DNA of 64,000 nucleotides from Auricularia sp. M13 (Eukaryota > Basidiomycota > Agaricomycetes > Auriculariales > Auriculariaceae): NCBI GenBank assembly GCA_037042915.1, contig CM073193.1, positions 1,736,001 through 1,800,000 of the forward strand. Direction: 5' to 3'. The notes below the pieces were generated by a model. That model made no database searches. It was not told the DNA's origin and saw nothing but the letters and a program-made list of their open reading frames with translations. The stretch's first letter is position 1. Each line of letters opens with the position of its first letter. The position numbers and the translations under genes were made by a program. Positions 22,896-34,225 of the stretch are shown in pieces.

Positions 22896-25054
22896 ATGTC
22901 TTCTGCACTGTCGACGGCCGCTCGGGACGACGTGGATATCGTTTACGACGCCGTTCCACTCGGTGACGAAAGCTTATCGACCCTCTGGCAGCTATTGCAG
23001 AACTCCTGTGTCGATGCGACGCAGGGTACTCGGCATCACTCAGACATTTGGGATCTCGCGCAGTCCTGCATCCACTTTGGCACTATCGCCAAACTGGTAG
23101 AACCTCCCCAGCAGGAAGAATCACGGGAAGTGATTACCACCACTCCCGAAGCCACGCAGGCTCCACGCGAGCAAATTGCGCTACGGCGTATGAAACGGCC
23201 CTGGGGCTATGTCCACCACTCCTGGAGATGTCCGACTGAGTCGGTGCGTCGACTTGTGTTTCTCTCAAGGTAGACCACTGCTTACTTTCCCAGGATCCCT
23301 TTTCTGTTGGTCAACTGGGTCACCATGGCGAGGAAGCACAGGAAGTCGCCCGACTCGCGGACGCCTTCCATCAGCGCATTCTGGCTGAGAAGCTACCGCT
23401 TGATAGCCAGGACATCATACAGCTTGGAACCCTGCTGAAGCACGGCACGTTCAAAGTCCAACGTGGCCGCGACGACAAGGTGCTTGAAGTCTATCTGTTC
23501 GAGCGCAAGCTCGTCCTTTTGCCTCCTTCTACTGCTCGGCCATCTCGTTCTATCGCATCCAATCTACGGGTCATTCGTCTAGACGACATTATTAACATTG
23601 CGCCGAAGCGGAGGACTACATGTGGCCGCCAACTTCATGGACTCGAGATCTGCTCTCGATCCCTGACTGGAGAGATAAGCTCCGTAACCCTGTTCTTGGA
23701 CGATCCATCCGGCAAGGAGGATGGCATCTGGGCAGCCACAATATCTCGCGCCGTCTCCGCAACTCGTGCGCTACGTTTTCTTCCCCAATCTAGCGCCTCC
23801 CCCGCAAATGCTCTCGCTCCCCGCCTCCCACTGGCGAACTTCCACGCCTTTCGCAAGTTCTCCCCCGTGACAATCAACTGCGGCTCGCGCACGGGCGAAT
23901 GCGGCGCGTACCTTATCGATGATATGCTCCTTTTCATCACCAAAGACGCGTACGGCGTATTGCGCGTTCACACAAGTATCGACCTGGCTACCGTCCAATT
24001 CGTCGTCGATCGCAGCGTGGCTAGCCAGCATGTGGTCGGCGTGCGTTCCATTGTTGATGACGCTGTTCCCAATAGCGCAGTTAATGGAGTCGACACCGAG
24101 CACGTCTACACGGACTACAACTTTGGCGTCGCATCCAAGCAGCTCGTGACTGAGTGGTTGGACGCCATCAAGGCACAGCTTCTGACTATCGACCCCGCAC
24201 ATCCTCTTGACCCGCCGCCAGCTCCAAAGCCGACTCCGCCCAAGAAACCTGAGGCTGCCAGTGAGACGCCCGGGCCCACTTGGCCTCTCGCCGGCATCAT
24301 CTTTCTCGCCGCATCTCCCGAGTCGCCGGGAGAGTACAACCTCGGCGTCGCCGTTCTCCCACAGTTCGCATCCGACGGGCTCGCAACGTATGCCATTGCA
24401 CAAGTCCTGCAGAAAGCCTTTGAGACGCTGCGCGCGCACCGCGTGCAGGCGCGCATCTTCCGCGGAGACACACACGACACCGCACACGCCGTCGCCAAGT
24501 TCGTGCAGCTGGGCTTCACGCACGAGGGCGTGCGCCGGCGCGCGGCGATGCACCCGCTCACGCGCTGCTGGACGGACGTCAGCGTGCTCTCGCTCCTCGA
24601 CGTCGAGTGGACCGTACGTCTCGGCGTCCCGCCGCCGCCGCGCAGCATGTGGGACGAGATGTTCAACCGGCACCAGCGCGAGCGCGAGTACCTGCTCAAG
24701 TGGGACGGCGGGCTGAAGCGGACGCGCAGCATGGAGACCGTCAAGGATCTTCGTGCGCTTGCTGACGCTGCCCCGACGCCCGCTGGGAGTGTAATTGAGG
24801 ACGATGCGCGGTCGATAGCATCGTCGGTGCCGCCTCCATCCCACTCAGGCGTTTCAACTTCGAGCTGGGACGCCTTTTCCGAAGTATCTCAGCCAGCGCC
24901 CGAGGTGGTTGGGCGTGTGCAGAGCTGGACGTCGCAACTACTCACAGCAGCCGCTGACGACGCAGCCGACGAATTTAGCTCTGACTCCTGGGACGATTTT
25001 GAAGATGATTCGGATGACTCCAAGGACACTGTGGACGAGGGCGATGACGATTGA
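22896..25054 (+). CDS. PH-like / GNAT acetyltransferase fusion, copy B (intact)
   Basis: Exons 22896-23243 and 23294-25054 give 702 residues. Exon 1 encodes a small helical region (MSSALSTAARDDVDIVY). Residues about 165-260 resemble a PH domain of Cdc24/RhoGEF type (IIQLGTLLKHGTFKVQ, VLEVYLFERKLVLLPP), followed by a second similar strand set (CGAYLIDDMLLFITKDAYG). A Pro/Lys linker leads to a GNAT N-acetyltransferase domain at about 415-520, including EYNLGVAVLPQFASDGLATY, RAHRVQARIFRGDTHD and KFVQLGFTHEGVRRRAAM, the acetyl-CoA-binding region of RimJ/RimL-like enzymes. After it come WTDVSVLSLLDVEWTV and MWDEMFNRHQREREYLLKW, then an acidic Ser/Asp tail (SSDSWDDFEDDSDDSKDTVD). No signal peptide or membrane segment. 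The fusion suggests membrane- or scaffold-tethered acetylation, but no substrate can be named. The PH assignment is by eye and less sure than GNAT. Confidence 0.8.
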
Positions 25055-25258
25055 GTTCTTGTTTCCTGTCTGTACTTACAATTTCCTTTGTTAGGTAATG
25101 TACAAAATGTTCGGACTACAAATGATGATATAACGTGCAAAAGACATTCGAAACTCCAAGCAAAGACGCGGTCAAAGATTCGGATGCCCAGGGCTCCCTG
25201 CGGAGCGTCAGGACCTGATGAACTCGACATGGAAGACGGACTTACATTGAAAGCCTGC

Positions 25259-26709
25259 TCAAGCCCCGGTAGTCCCACGGTCAATATGGCGACAATTCTT
25301 GCGTTGGTGCTCCCTGAGCCCCGTTGCATTGAACCAGCGGGCACCGGTGTGGTTTGCCTGGTGACAGGGCTCGCAGTATAGCTCCTTATCCAAAGGAGCA
25401 GGGCCGGTCGTACAGAAACTTTTGCCTCCAGAGTGCTTCCTGGCGCTAAGAGGCCCTTTGTCTGGAGGCGGACGCCAGGGCTGCTGTTGCGCAGGTGGAG
25501 GTGCACCAACGGTCTGAGGTGCACGCGGGCCAACAGAGCGCGTGTGCGTAGGTGGTTGAACGTGGTGCTGAGACGTGGGTGCGACGCGTTGTGAAGCGAT
25601 CGGGACTGGCGTGGGCGCCGCGAACATCGACGCGCCGTTAGCAACCGTGCCCGCGCCCGTTGCGGTGCGCTGAGCAAGCTGATGCCAATGACTGGCTTTC
25701 ATGGCCTGGGAAGATGGGCCCGCTCCTGTACTCGTATTAGCTACTGCGAGGCAGAGTCAGAACTGGCAGAAAGTAGGATCGATCGCGTTGCGCACCTTGA
25801 GCGGAGATAGCTACCCGCTTCGCCGGTGGGAGGGACTCTGCGTCCCCCGGGGCAGATCGCTTGAGCGACGGACGGGCAGTAGAAGAGTTTGCTTGAGAAG
25901 CATTACGTTGCGGAGCCGCTGGCGCTGGCGCTGGTGGCGACACCATTGATGCGCCGGCGCCGACGCCCGAGTTAGCCACCACCGTCGGTGCACCCCGATG
26001 TTCATTCTGCACACGACTGGTTAAATGGGGCAAAAAGTCCGGGCGCTGGCCTTCACTCGCGTGGGGCACTACTATGAATGCTCAGATGAGGCATGGAATA
26101 GGTTGGATCGAGCGTACCTTGTGCAGCAGTTGCCACCCTCTTCGCCGGAGAGAGGGGCTCTGCGTCCCCTGAGGCGCGCCGCTTAAGCGAAGGGCGAGCA
26201 CTGAGGGTCGGTGAAATGTTGTGCTGAGTGCTGGACTCGGCGATGGTCGCGTCTGCGGACTGCGCTTGGATCGGCGTTCCACGGGGCTTGGGGTCGTCGA
26301 CGCCCGTGATCGCGGTCGGTGCGGGCGTGGTCATCGCTGTCGAGCCAGGTGTCGGCTTTGACAGTGAGTTGGAGGCATCAGAGTTAGAAGAGGCTTGCGG
26401 CGACGCGATGTGAGGCGGAGGAGTAGACGTCGACTGCTGAACGGGAGTTGGCATCGAGGATGGCTGTACGGCGTGCGAGTCCTGGTCTTGTACGCCAGCT
26501 GGTGCGTCAAGACGCGCATTGTTCTCAATTTCAGGCGGCTCCAAGAGATCCATAATTCTTGACTCGAGGTCAGGCGCGTCTGGCTCTGCACTGAGCAAGG
26601 CGTTCATCGCTGCCAACCGTTGCTCGAAGAGCACGCAGTTCCAGTCGCCGCGGGTGAGCCACTTCTCAAATTCTGCAGCCCACAAGGCGGGATCGTATGC
26701 AGAGCTCAT
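25259..26709 (-). CDS. Unknown nuclear-type protein with a duplicated exon and Cys/His-rich C-terminus
   Basis: Exons 26118-26709, 25796-26071 and 25259-25743 give 450 residues; all introns are phase 1 and both restore a Val codon (G|TA). Function unknown. The N-terminus (MSSAYDPALWAAEFEKWLTR) looks helical. Low-complexity Pro/Thr/Ser sequence follows. Exons 1 and 2 both end in the same basic module: ARPSLKRRASGDAEPLSPAK and ARPSLKRSAPGDAESLPPAK, each continuing RVA--AQ, which resembles a bipartite nuclear localisation signal. Each is followed by VAN-G-GAG, so exon and junction were duplicated together. The C-terminus has a Cys/His pattern (SFCTTGPAPLDKELYCEPCH, then ANHTGARWFNATGLREHQRK and NCRH) that could bind zinc. 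The gene is divergent from the leucine-rich gene at 27090. The last exon's stop is the simplest choice; a further 3' exon cannot be excluded. Confidence 0.65.
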
Positions 26710-27089
26710 GTCGCGGTGGAAGTGGTGATGGTCGGAGGGAGAGAAGGTCGTGGTGGTTTTGTTGGAAAGTGCCGCGGCGTTCGCTTGTGCTTCGGCGGCA
26801 ATTTCCGCGAGCCCACCCTACCATTCGTCCGGACGCCAAGAAGCTCATTCGGCTGTATTTGCAGAACAATAGTCACGGCCGACGCGGAATATGCTCATTG
26901 GGACTCACTGGTCACGCTTCAATGGCTTCAACGGCCTGCTACCCTCCACAGGCGTCCATGTACGCTTCATTCGCGCTTCCGCCCCGTAACCACAATGGAG
27001 GCTTCGTGGTCGTGGTTTGTGGTATACTGCTCGTATAAAGCGGCGAGCGGGCCCGCCGCTGTCCCCACTTTACCCCGAATATCATCGCC
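26710..27089. promoter_or_regulatory. Bidirectional upstream region
   Basis: It separates two divergently transcribed genes (starts 26709 minus and 27090 plus). The rightward side carries a TATA box. The leftward leader is purine-rich on the plus strand (GAGGGAGAGAAGG near 26736). Confidence 0.45.
27034..27039 (+). promoter_or_regulatory. TATA box of the leucine-rich gene
   Basis: TATAAA sits 51 bases before the ATG at 27090, within CTCGTATAAAGCGGC. Sequence and position fit a core promoter. Confidence 0.5.
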
Positions 27090-28199
27090 ATGGCCATGCA
27101 ACACTGTCGCCGAACCTCGAACATGTTCGACTCATATTGCTACCGCTCATACGACGCCGATGGCATGCTCTACCTCGATGTGGACCTCGGCGATGAGCGC
27201 TGGCTCCCGCGGTCCGCAGAGGCCGCGCTCGGCGACGTCGCGAACGACTTGTGCCGGACTCGCCGCCTGCGATTGTGTCTTGGGCCCTTCGGGCCAGGTC
27301 CGTGTATAACGGATGCCCTCTGGCGTTCGGACCTTTCGCACCTGACCGAGCTACACCTGCAATCCAACCAGCACATCACCATAGACCTTGGCGCTGCCCC
27401 GAGCCTGACCCGACTCTTCCTTGACGGCGTCCAACCGCACGACTGGCCAGCGCTATTCTCCGAGTCGAATTTGACGCATCTACAGCTGTCCCACGTGAAG
27501 CTTCCGATGAGCATCCTTCACGAGTGCCTCTCCTCGTGCTCCGACCTCGCCTACCTCAGCTTGCACAACGTCTTGCTTATCATCGACCGGTTGCGCTTCA
27601 AGCGCGTCGCTGCGCGCCGTCTCGAGTGTCTCAAACTTCGTCTGTCGGACGCGCGCGGTACGGTTATGCTGCTGGACATGCTTCCCCTCAAACACATCCG
27701 CGAAATTTCTGCCTCGCTTCAACTCGCGCCGGCCTACAACGAGCGCGTCGTGGAGATGCTTTCAGACACACCTGCGCCCGTTGAGAACCTGCGCCTCGAG
27801 GGCTCAACGCTCGATCTGGCCGATGGCGCGAACACGTATCTGCGCCGCTTCGAGAACATTTCCGCCGAGGCGATACAGCACGCTCTACATCATCTCGAAA
27901 TGCAGCACTCGCTCTGCGACAACGTCGACGACGTCACGCTCAGCGCCGAGCACCTACAAACGGTCGCGCGCGTCGTCGACACCTTCTGGCGCGCGCGTTA
28001 TCTGCGTGTTGCGCTAGATAACGGCGACGCGCTGCGTGATTATCTTGCAGCGTGCCGCCAACCCGTGATGTTTCCGGCCCTTGTTGCACTGGACATCGAC
28101 GCCTACTTCGTCTCCCGAACGGTCTTGTGCGCTTTCATGGCTTCAACTGGAGCACGCCGCCTCAGAGTTGTGGATGGTTTCGCTGTGGATTCTAACTAG
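27090..28199 (+). CDS. Leucine-rich-repeat, F-box-type protein of unknown partner
   Basis: Single exon, 369 residues. It reads as degenerate leucine-rich repeats: LSHLTELHLQSNQHITIDL, APSLTRLFLDGVQPHDW, SNLTHLQLSHVKLP, CSDLAYLSLHNVLL, PLKHIREISASLQLA. Many agaricomycete proteins of this build are substrate-recognition subunits with an N-terminal F-box. Here the N-terminus (MAMQHCRRTSNMFDSYCYRS) does not show a clear F-box, so the ubiquitin-ligase link is an inference from family habit. Such genes are highly expanded and variable in mushrooms. The TATA box 51 bases upstream and the immediate coding-like sequence support this ATG. Confidence 0.7.
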   Translation: MAMQHCRRTSNMFDSYCYRSYDADGMLYLDVDLGDERWLPRSAEAALGDVANDLCRTRRLRLCLGPFGPGPCITDALWRSDLSHLTELHLQSNQHITIDLGAAPSLTRLFLDGVQPHDWPALFSESNLTHLQLSHVKLPMSILHECLSSCSDLAYLSLHNVLLIIDRLRFKRVAARRLECLKLRLSDARGTVMLLDMLPLKHIREISASLQLAPAYNERVVEMLSDTPAPVENLRLEGSTLDLADGANTYLRRFENISAEAIQHALHHLEMQHSLCDNVDDVTLSAEHLQTVARVVDTFWRARYLRVALDNGDALRDYLAACRQPVMFPALVALDIDAYFVSRTVLCAFMASTGARRLRVVDGFAVDSN

Positions 28200-29552
28200 C
28201 CGGCGCTATGCCGCCGCGGACTACTTACAGTATACCAGCGTTATGTACAATACTTTATACTTCATTATTTTCCGGGCTGCTCGTTGTATCTGGGTTATCT
28301 TTGTCAATTGTTCCCCTGCCTGTATAACGAATGGAACCTGTTGCACGATATTTGATATCTTTTGAGAAGCCTACCTTTCGTCCTCGCGCGCAAGTTGCAA
28401 CTGCCGATGGCGACCTCCGCGCCGCGGGCCTGCGGCCGAGTCTTCACACCGCGCCGCACCACACAACACCCTTAGTGAGAGTATAACCGAAGCCTGAGCA
28501 GTGGGGACGAAGTCGCTGCAGCGGACATGAAAGCGGTGACATGGGGCCGGTCAGTTGTTTTAATTCGGGTTGTTCTCTCGGTCCGCCGAGAAGAACGGCG
28601 CCCATCGAGTCTGTTGTTCTCACTGGCACTGCTGCGGGAAATCCTTTTTCGAGGTTCTAAAAGTGCCGCTGCTCGCTGTTGTCCGAAGAGGAGTCAGCGG
28701 CGGAAGGTAGTGCTGCACATGTTCGGCTAGTGCAGGTTATCCCGCCGGGCCCGTCCAGACAGGAAGATTCACTGGCCGACGTCGCAGGTCCTTGCGCCGA
28801 GACTGACGCATTGCGCTGCTTTTCATAGGCGGCTTGTGCGATGTCGCGAGGCCATGTATGGTCGACGTGTAAAGGTACCGGCGCTCCGAGGAGTTGACGG
28901 CCGCTTTCGAGACCGTCAAGGAGATCAGCGCTGGGCGCAGAACGTCTTCGGAGGATCCGTGTTTGCCGTCAATAGTGCCTAATGAATAACTGCCAGTGTG
29001 CCTGCTATCAGGGGATTGGTGCTCGCTCGCCGGCGCTTCAGGGGCGGATGTAGCCACAATTCGGCTTCAGTCGCCTATTGTTTTCTTGAACGATATTCTA
29101 CAGCAACGTACATGCCTCGTTTGCTTGTGGGTCTACCGGGCCGGGGGTCGATCAGTGCAACAGAGTGAGAAGAAAGATGCCCGGGAAATGAGAGGAAGCG
29201 CAACCTCGCGGTCTTCCAGGCTTCGAGCGCCGAGGCAGAGTCAGATCTGCCAGTAAAACGGCAGGATTTCAGGAACTAATGCGGATTGGATGGCTCGTCA
29301 CACCTGATGACCATGCTCACAGGGGTTGGATACCATACGGGGGTAGGATGACCAGATAAATATCGATCCTGGACGGTGACTCAAGCGTCGATCAGTCAGT
29401 TATCGACACACGAAGCAGACCAAAGTGCATTGTGTTTGTTGTTTGTTGACGCGTGTTATCCGTCCTGACATATTTAAGCGAGCCCATGAAGGCCAGTTCA
29501 ATTGATTCCGATCCCAACGCCATCCGTCCCCAGATTCCCATTGCTTTCATCG
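28200..29552. other. Intergenic region
   Basis: About 1.35 kb without a gene I can support. A 106-codon frame on the minus strand (28737-29057) lacks an ATG at its start and any domain. TATTTAAG near 29471, 80 bases before the forkhead start, may be its TATA-like element. Confidence 0.45.
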
Positions 29553-31020
29553 ATGGCCCACAACACAAACATCTACGCGGCTTACCCGAACCTACCGCCA
29601 GCTTTGCCCAAGGACCAGATTACGCTGCGCCATCTGCGCGACACTCTGAACCGGCCCCGCTATACTACCAAAGTCCTCATAGCCGCCGCAATTCGCACAT
29701 TCCCAGACCGCGCGGCGACCGCTGACGCCATTTATACGGCCATACAGACCAAGTTCCCGTGGTACGAGCAAACGACGGAATGGAGGGTGAGTGTGCCAGT
29801 TGTTACTTCAGTGGCTGCACAGTGACCTTATTCTCGCCGCACAGGAAACGGTCCGGCACGACCTCAGCTTCTGGGACATGTTCATGCATATCCCTAGACC
29901 GGAGATTGAGCCAGGTATGAGACTAGCCTCTCGGACTCGCTCTAGGCTGACGTGCGCAGGAAGAGGAGACTTGTGGATAATCTTGGAAGATGTCGATCCG
30001 AGATTGCACAAAGGCGAAATCGCGACCTCAAGGAGCCGCAAGAAGCCCAGCGCGCAGAAGAAGAAGGAGAAGAAGGACAGCGAGAAGGCGAAGCAAAGCG
30101 CGCAGAAGAAAGGCCGGGCAAAGAAAAGCCGCCGGCCTCGAGCAGCCGCTCCAACCCCGTCAGTTTCCTCGTCTCCACCGCCGGATTGTACGCCAGGATC
30201 CCCGTCTTCTCAGCCCACCGTCTCGCGACCGCTGCCACTGCCGCCGCCGCCTCCACCAGTCAATCTTGGTACACATCCTCTCCGAGGCTTGTCGAGGGCT
30301 TCGGTTCCTTCGGCCCACGTGGACGAGTCAAGTGCCGTTACCCCAACCAACCGCAAGAGGTCGTGTGATGGCGACAGCACGATTGGAGCGGCGGGCCACA
30401 AGCGGAGCAAGGAAGCCGCCGCTGTGGAGGACGCGCGTGTGCCCCGCGGCCGCAAGCGCACAATCGCTAACAACACGACCGCGTCGGTCGATGGGGCTCC
30501 CGCGCAAGACGCTATGCCTCTGCCCCGTGACATCCTGAATAAGTCGCGGCCCGAGGTGCTCGCCAACGGGAAGAACTTCACACGCCTTCCCCGCGATATC
30601 TTGGATGTGCCATGGTCGCTGTCCGCCGAGTTCAAGGCAGGAGGGTATCGCTCCTCATCCGGCGGCCCCAGTACTTGGTCGCCGTCGACAGGCAGCAGCA
30701 CGTTCTCGCCATTGGCCAGCAGCAGCACCTTTTCGCCGCTGGCCAGCCGCAGCAGCGTATCGCCATTGCTCAGCACAAGCCCGTGGTCACCTCTCGGAGC
30801 CCTTCATACGCCCGCCTGGGAAAGGCGCAAGTACGCCTTGCTGGACGCGGGTGACGTCGAGCAGAGCATGCGCGCCGAGTCGAGCTCGCAGGCCAGGAGC
30901 AGAGCGCGCGCGATAAGCCCTCTGCCTCGCAGGATGGGTCAGTGGGTTCCCGCTGCGTACGACGAGGACAACGCTCTCGGGCTCGGCTGCCTGGACGAGC
31001 GCGCGTCACCGTCGTGTTAA
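29553..31020 (+). CDS. Divergent forkhead-domain transcription factor
   Basis: Exons 29553-29786, 29845-29914 and 29960-31020 give 454 residues. The DNA-binding winged helix lies unusually close to the N-terminus (about 28-115). It shows RPRYTTKVLIAAAIRTFP for the first helix, ATADAIYTAIQTKFPWYEQT for the second, and WRETVRHDLSFWDMF for the recognition helix. The consensus NS-RHNLSLN is changed to ET-RHDLSFW, keeping Arg and His that contact DNA but losing the usual Asn. A basic Lys/Arg region (KKPSAQKKKEKKDSEKAKQS) forms a nuclear localisation signal. The rest is disordered, with a poly-Pro run and a tandem Ser-rich repeat (SSTFSPLASSSTFSPLASRS). A classical forkhead gene lies 3.2 kb downstream on the same strand, suggesting an old tandem duplication. 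Confidence 0.78.
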
Positions 31021-34000
31021 GTTTCAAGTTTCCGAAGCCGTAGAAAGACTTGTGCAGTTGAAGACGTACCAGAAATGTTGCTCCCCGCTCATGTACCCTA
31101 GTTGTGTTGAAGTTGCCCGCGATCGCCAAGAGCCCGAACAATACAGAACGTGTCAGATCGATCCTGGTCTGCAGGTGCTGAGCGATCCTAGGGCCGTAGA
31201 CGAGTGATCCAGCCATGAGGGGACAGATCAGCATGCGATAACTCGGCTCCTATGCATAGGTCGTCGTACCGAGCGATTCCATTAGATGGTGGTTGAAATC
31301 GTGGGGTAACCCGACGGTCGAAGCTGAACCGACGTCCTCAGAGCATGGCAAACCGCGTTCAATCCGGTCCTCAGGAAGAGTAAGTCAGATGGTATCGCCG
31401 CGCCGGAGAATCTGGTGAGAAACCTTGAACGTTGAACAGCGCCGGAGAGCGCCGACGATTTTTTTTTCTTCCAACTGTCTGCCAGTCTCCAAGCTTCCAG
31501 ACTTGAAACTGGTCTTCCTCGTCGCCGAAGCCTTTCCTAGTCTTTCCAGAGTGCCCGATGTTATCATGCAGCGGACACTTTTAATGTGGGCTTGGTCACG
31601 CCTTTTTCTCGATACTTATACCCCAACGACGCATCGTTCCTGGCAAACGGCATCTGGTAACTGTCCTACAAGGAGGTCTTATGGAGTATCTGCTGTCATT
31701 ACACCGTACTGCTCCACTTCCAGGTACACGAGCCTCAGCGTGGACATATGCATCAAGCGTATCTTGTGCTCAATACGGAAGGCAGTATCCCACATTCATT
31801 AGGCCATCGTCCGTATGTAGTACTACAGGCTTCGACGGACCGCTGCAATCATCTACGCATGAGCCCTCTCGACACCGCAGCTGCATGCTCTCTTGTTTCC
31901 CTGCGCTTTCTCCCAGACCTGAACATTCACTGCGGCCTGCGTCCTCATGCTCCTCCTGACAGCCAGGACAACGGGATTGTAATAATATTTCATTGCTCAG
32001 CTGACCAGGAACCCTCTTTGATATGCACTAGTCATGTTGCTATGTCGAACAAACTACCCTCGTGGCTCTTTTCGGTTCAATTCAGTAGCTCATGCGGTGT
32101 CTCTATGGCGCCGGCGTGCAGTCCTGATGATCGTTCCTCGAGGTTCCACAGCGATAGTCGTCCCTGGTTGTCAGCGCTGCGCACGAGGGTCGGATGATGC
32201 GATTCCGAGACGAGCTAGTAGGATCGATTGACTGGAATGCAATCTGGTTTGTTTCGCTGTCCTGAGGATCTCACTGAAATCCCGCGATGATACGGCACGC
32301 ATCAGCTGCTTCCTTGCGAGCAGGTACGTTATGATGTCACCGCTGTCGTACTCCTCCTGCCTTTTCGATGCTGTTACTCGCACTCTCCGATTCCGAGGTA
32401 GTCAATCGCCCGGCTTGTCAGTAACTGCTCTTCCAGTGCTCGCGCGAATTCTGCCTGCAGTGTCACGGCTTCCCATTTCGCCGGCGAACGGGACCTGCCA
32501 GTCCTAGTGCACGGCTCTTATCAAAGTCCTATTAATTCCCATCCCCCATCCCATTCCCGCCTGCCAGTGCGCGAAGACGGCCTTCCGGCGCCTCCACTGA
32601 GGCGGCGAAGCACTGGGCCCGGCGCGAATCAACGCGCGAGATATAACACCCACGCCAGGTCTGCGGATATGTGTGTCAAAAGCGTCGCCTGCGAGTCTAA
32701 TCTGCACTGCTGCCGAGCCCTGACACGAAACGGAAGCTGAGGGTCTGATTCTGAACAGTGAAAGACTCTTCCCTGCCAGTGGCATCCTCATTTGTTTCAG
32801 ACTTCTGAATGGGCCACGTCTGCCCAGCTGCTGGCATTCAAGCCATTAGATGCCTCTGTGTACTGCTGCCAACGCAGCACCCCGGCTTCTCGGGTGCTCG
32901 CTTGGTGTTCGAGCCCTGAACGTACCCTGAGATGCTACTGAATGAGGGAATCCGCCACTGGTAGGGACTAGTGACTCGTGGCTTGCTAGCACTCTGTCGA
33001 CCGTACGATCTGCAGCATGATTGAGCACGCTGTGCAGCATTACAGTGCAAGCCTGCGATGGCTGCATGTTTCTCGGCGTCAGCAAACAATCGAAGCCCAG
33101 ATTGTAGACCGGCTCAGGTCCGCATACCGGTCATTACTGTAATACGCCATCACACAGCAGTGCGCGCACGAAAGCGGAAGGATCTTCTCGCCTTCGCATC
33201 GACCGGCCAAACGGCGTCCGGTCTATACACATGCACTGGCCATGGCGGGTCCTAGGGTGCGATCGTCTCGCTTGCACTTCGCTACGATGGAGAGTTGTGT
33301 GACGTTTGCGAGGCCTGGAGCGGGCAGTAGTTGCACTGTCTCCTGGGAGCTGCAGCTGCTTGCCCGACCAGACCGTCCTGGAGATGATTCCCGTCTGCCA
33401 ATTGCCAGTGACATCTGTTCCCGATCCGCCGCATGATACTGTACTGACAAGCAAACAGCCGAATCTGTCGCAACAGTGTGTATCGTGCGAGCACAGTCAG
33501 CAGCGACCAGAGACGCCAGGTCCGGCGAACTGACAGCCGGTTTCAGTACGAGCGTCCACGTCGTCCACATGAACAAGTTTGAGCTCCCCGGCGCGCCAGA
33601 TACCGCTCTTTTTAGAGCCTTCCTTTCCTTGAGAGGAGACGGCGATCATCGAGGTGGGGATAACGATACGTATGAGGAACATGAGCCCCAGATTACTCCC
33701 GCCGGAATGACCGACATTGGAAATCAGCATTCGATCGCTGCAGCTCCAACGCCTGCCACAATCGCTTCGACTCGCCCGTGTAGGCCCTGTATGTGCTTCT
33801 CTCTAATCTGGCGTGCCACCTGGTAATCAAATACTTGGGTTTCTATGCACGCCTCAGTATGCAGAAGGCACACCACGTGAGGCGCACGTGGAGGCCTCGA
33901 GCAAAACGTGAATCTGTCGAAGAAACAAACAAACCGAGAGGGCTGTCGATCATTGCCAATTCCGCCCGCATGCAGGACACGGTCTCACCGCAGAGTCCGA

Positions 34001-34225
34001 GACGGACTGTGCACCGTGGGCAGACGCGGGAGTCGCACTGTGTTTGAGCTTCGCGCCCTGCAGACCTCCAGAAAGAGGTTACTCCGAATATGTTCCAGCG
34101 TAGTCCATAGGCTTTGTGGGCCCGAATGACGCGTGACTGAGTCTGGGGACCTGTAAACAAAGCAGTGTTTGCGTTGATAGCTCGGTTGCTCTCGGTCGAC
34201 GCGGTGTCCCTGGCGTCGATGTGAA
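31021..34225. other. Gene-poor region between the forkhead genes
   Basis: 3.2 kb with only short conflicting open frames. A plus-strand frame at 33568 (MNKFELPGAPDTALFRAFLS, on to EEHEPQITPAGMTDIGNQH) looks coding for about 80 codons. It runs to a GTATGT donor-like site near 33788 and may be a first exon of an unrecognised gene or an upstream exon of the next gene. A T-run lies at 31459-31468. No clear repeat. Confidence 0.4.
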
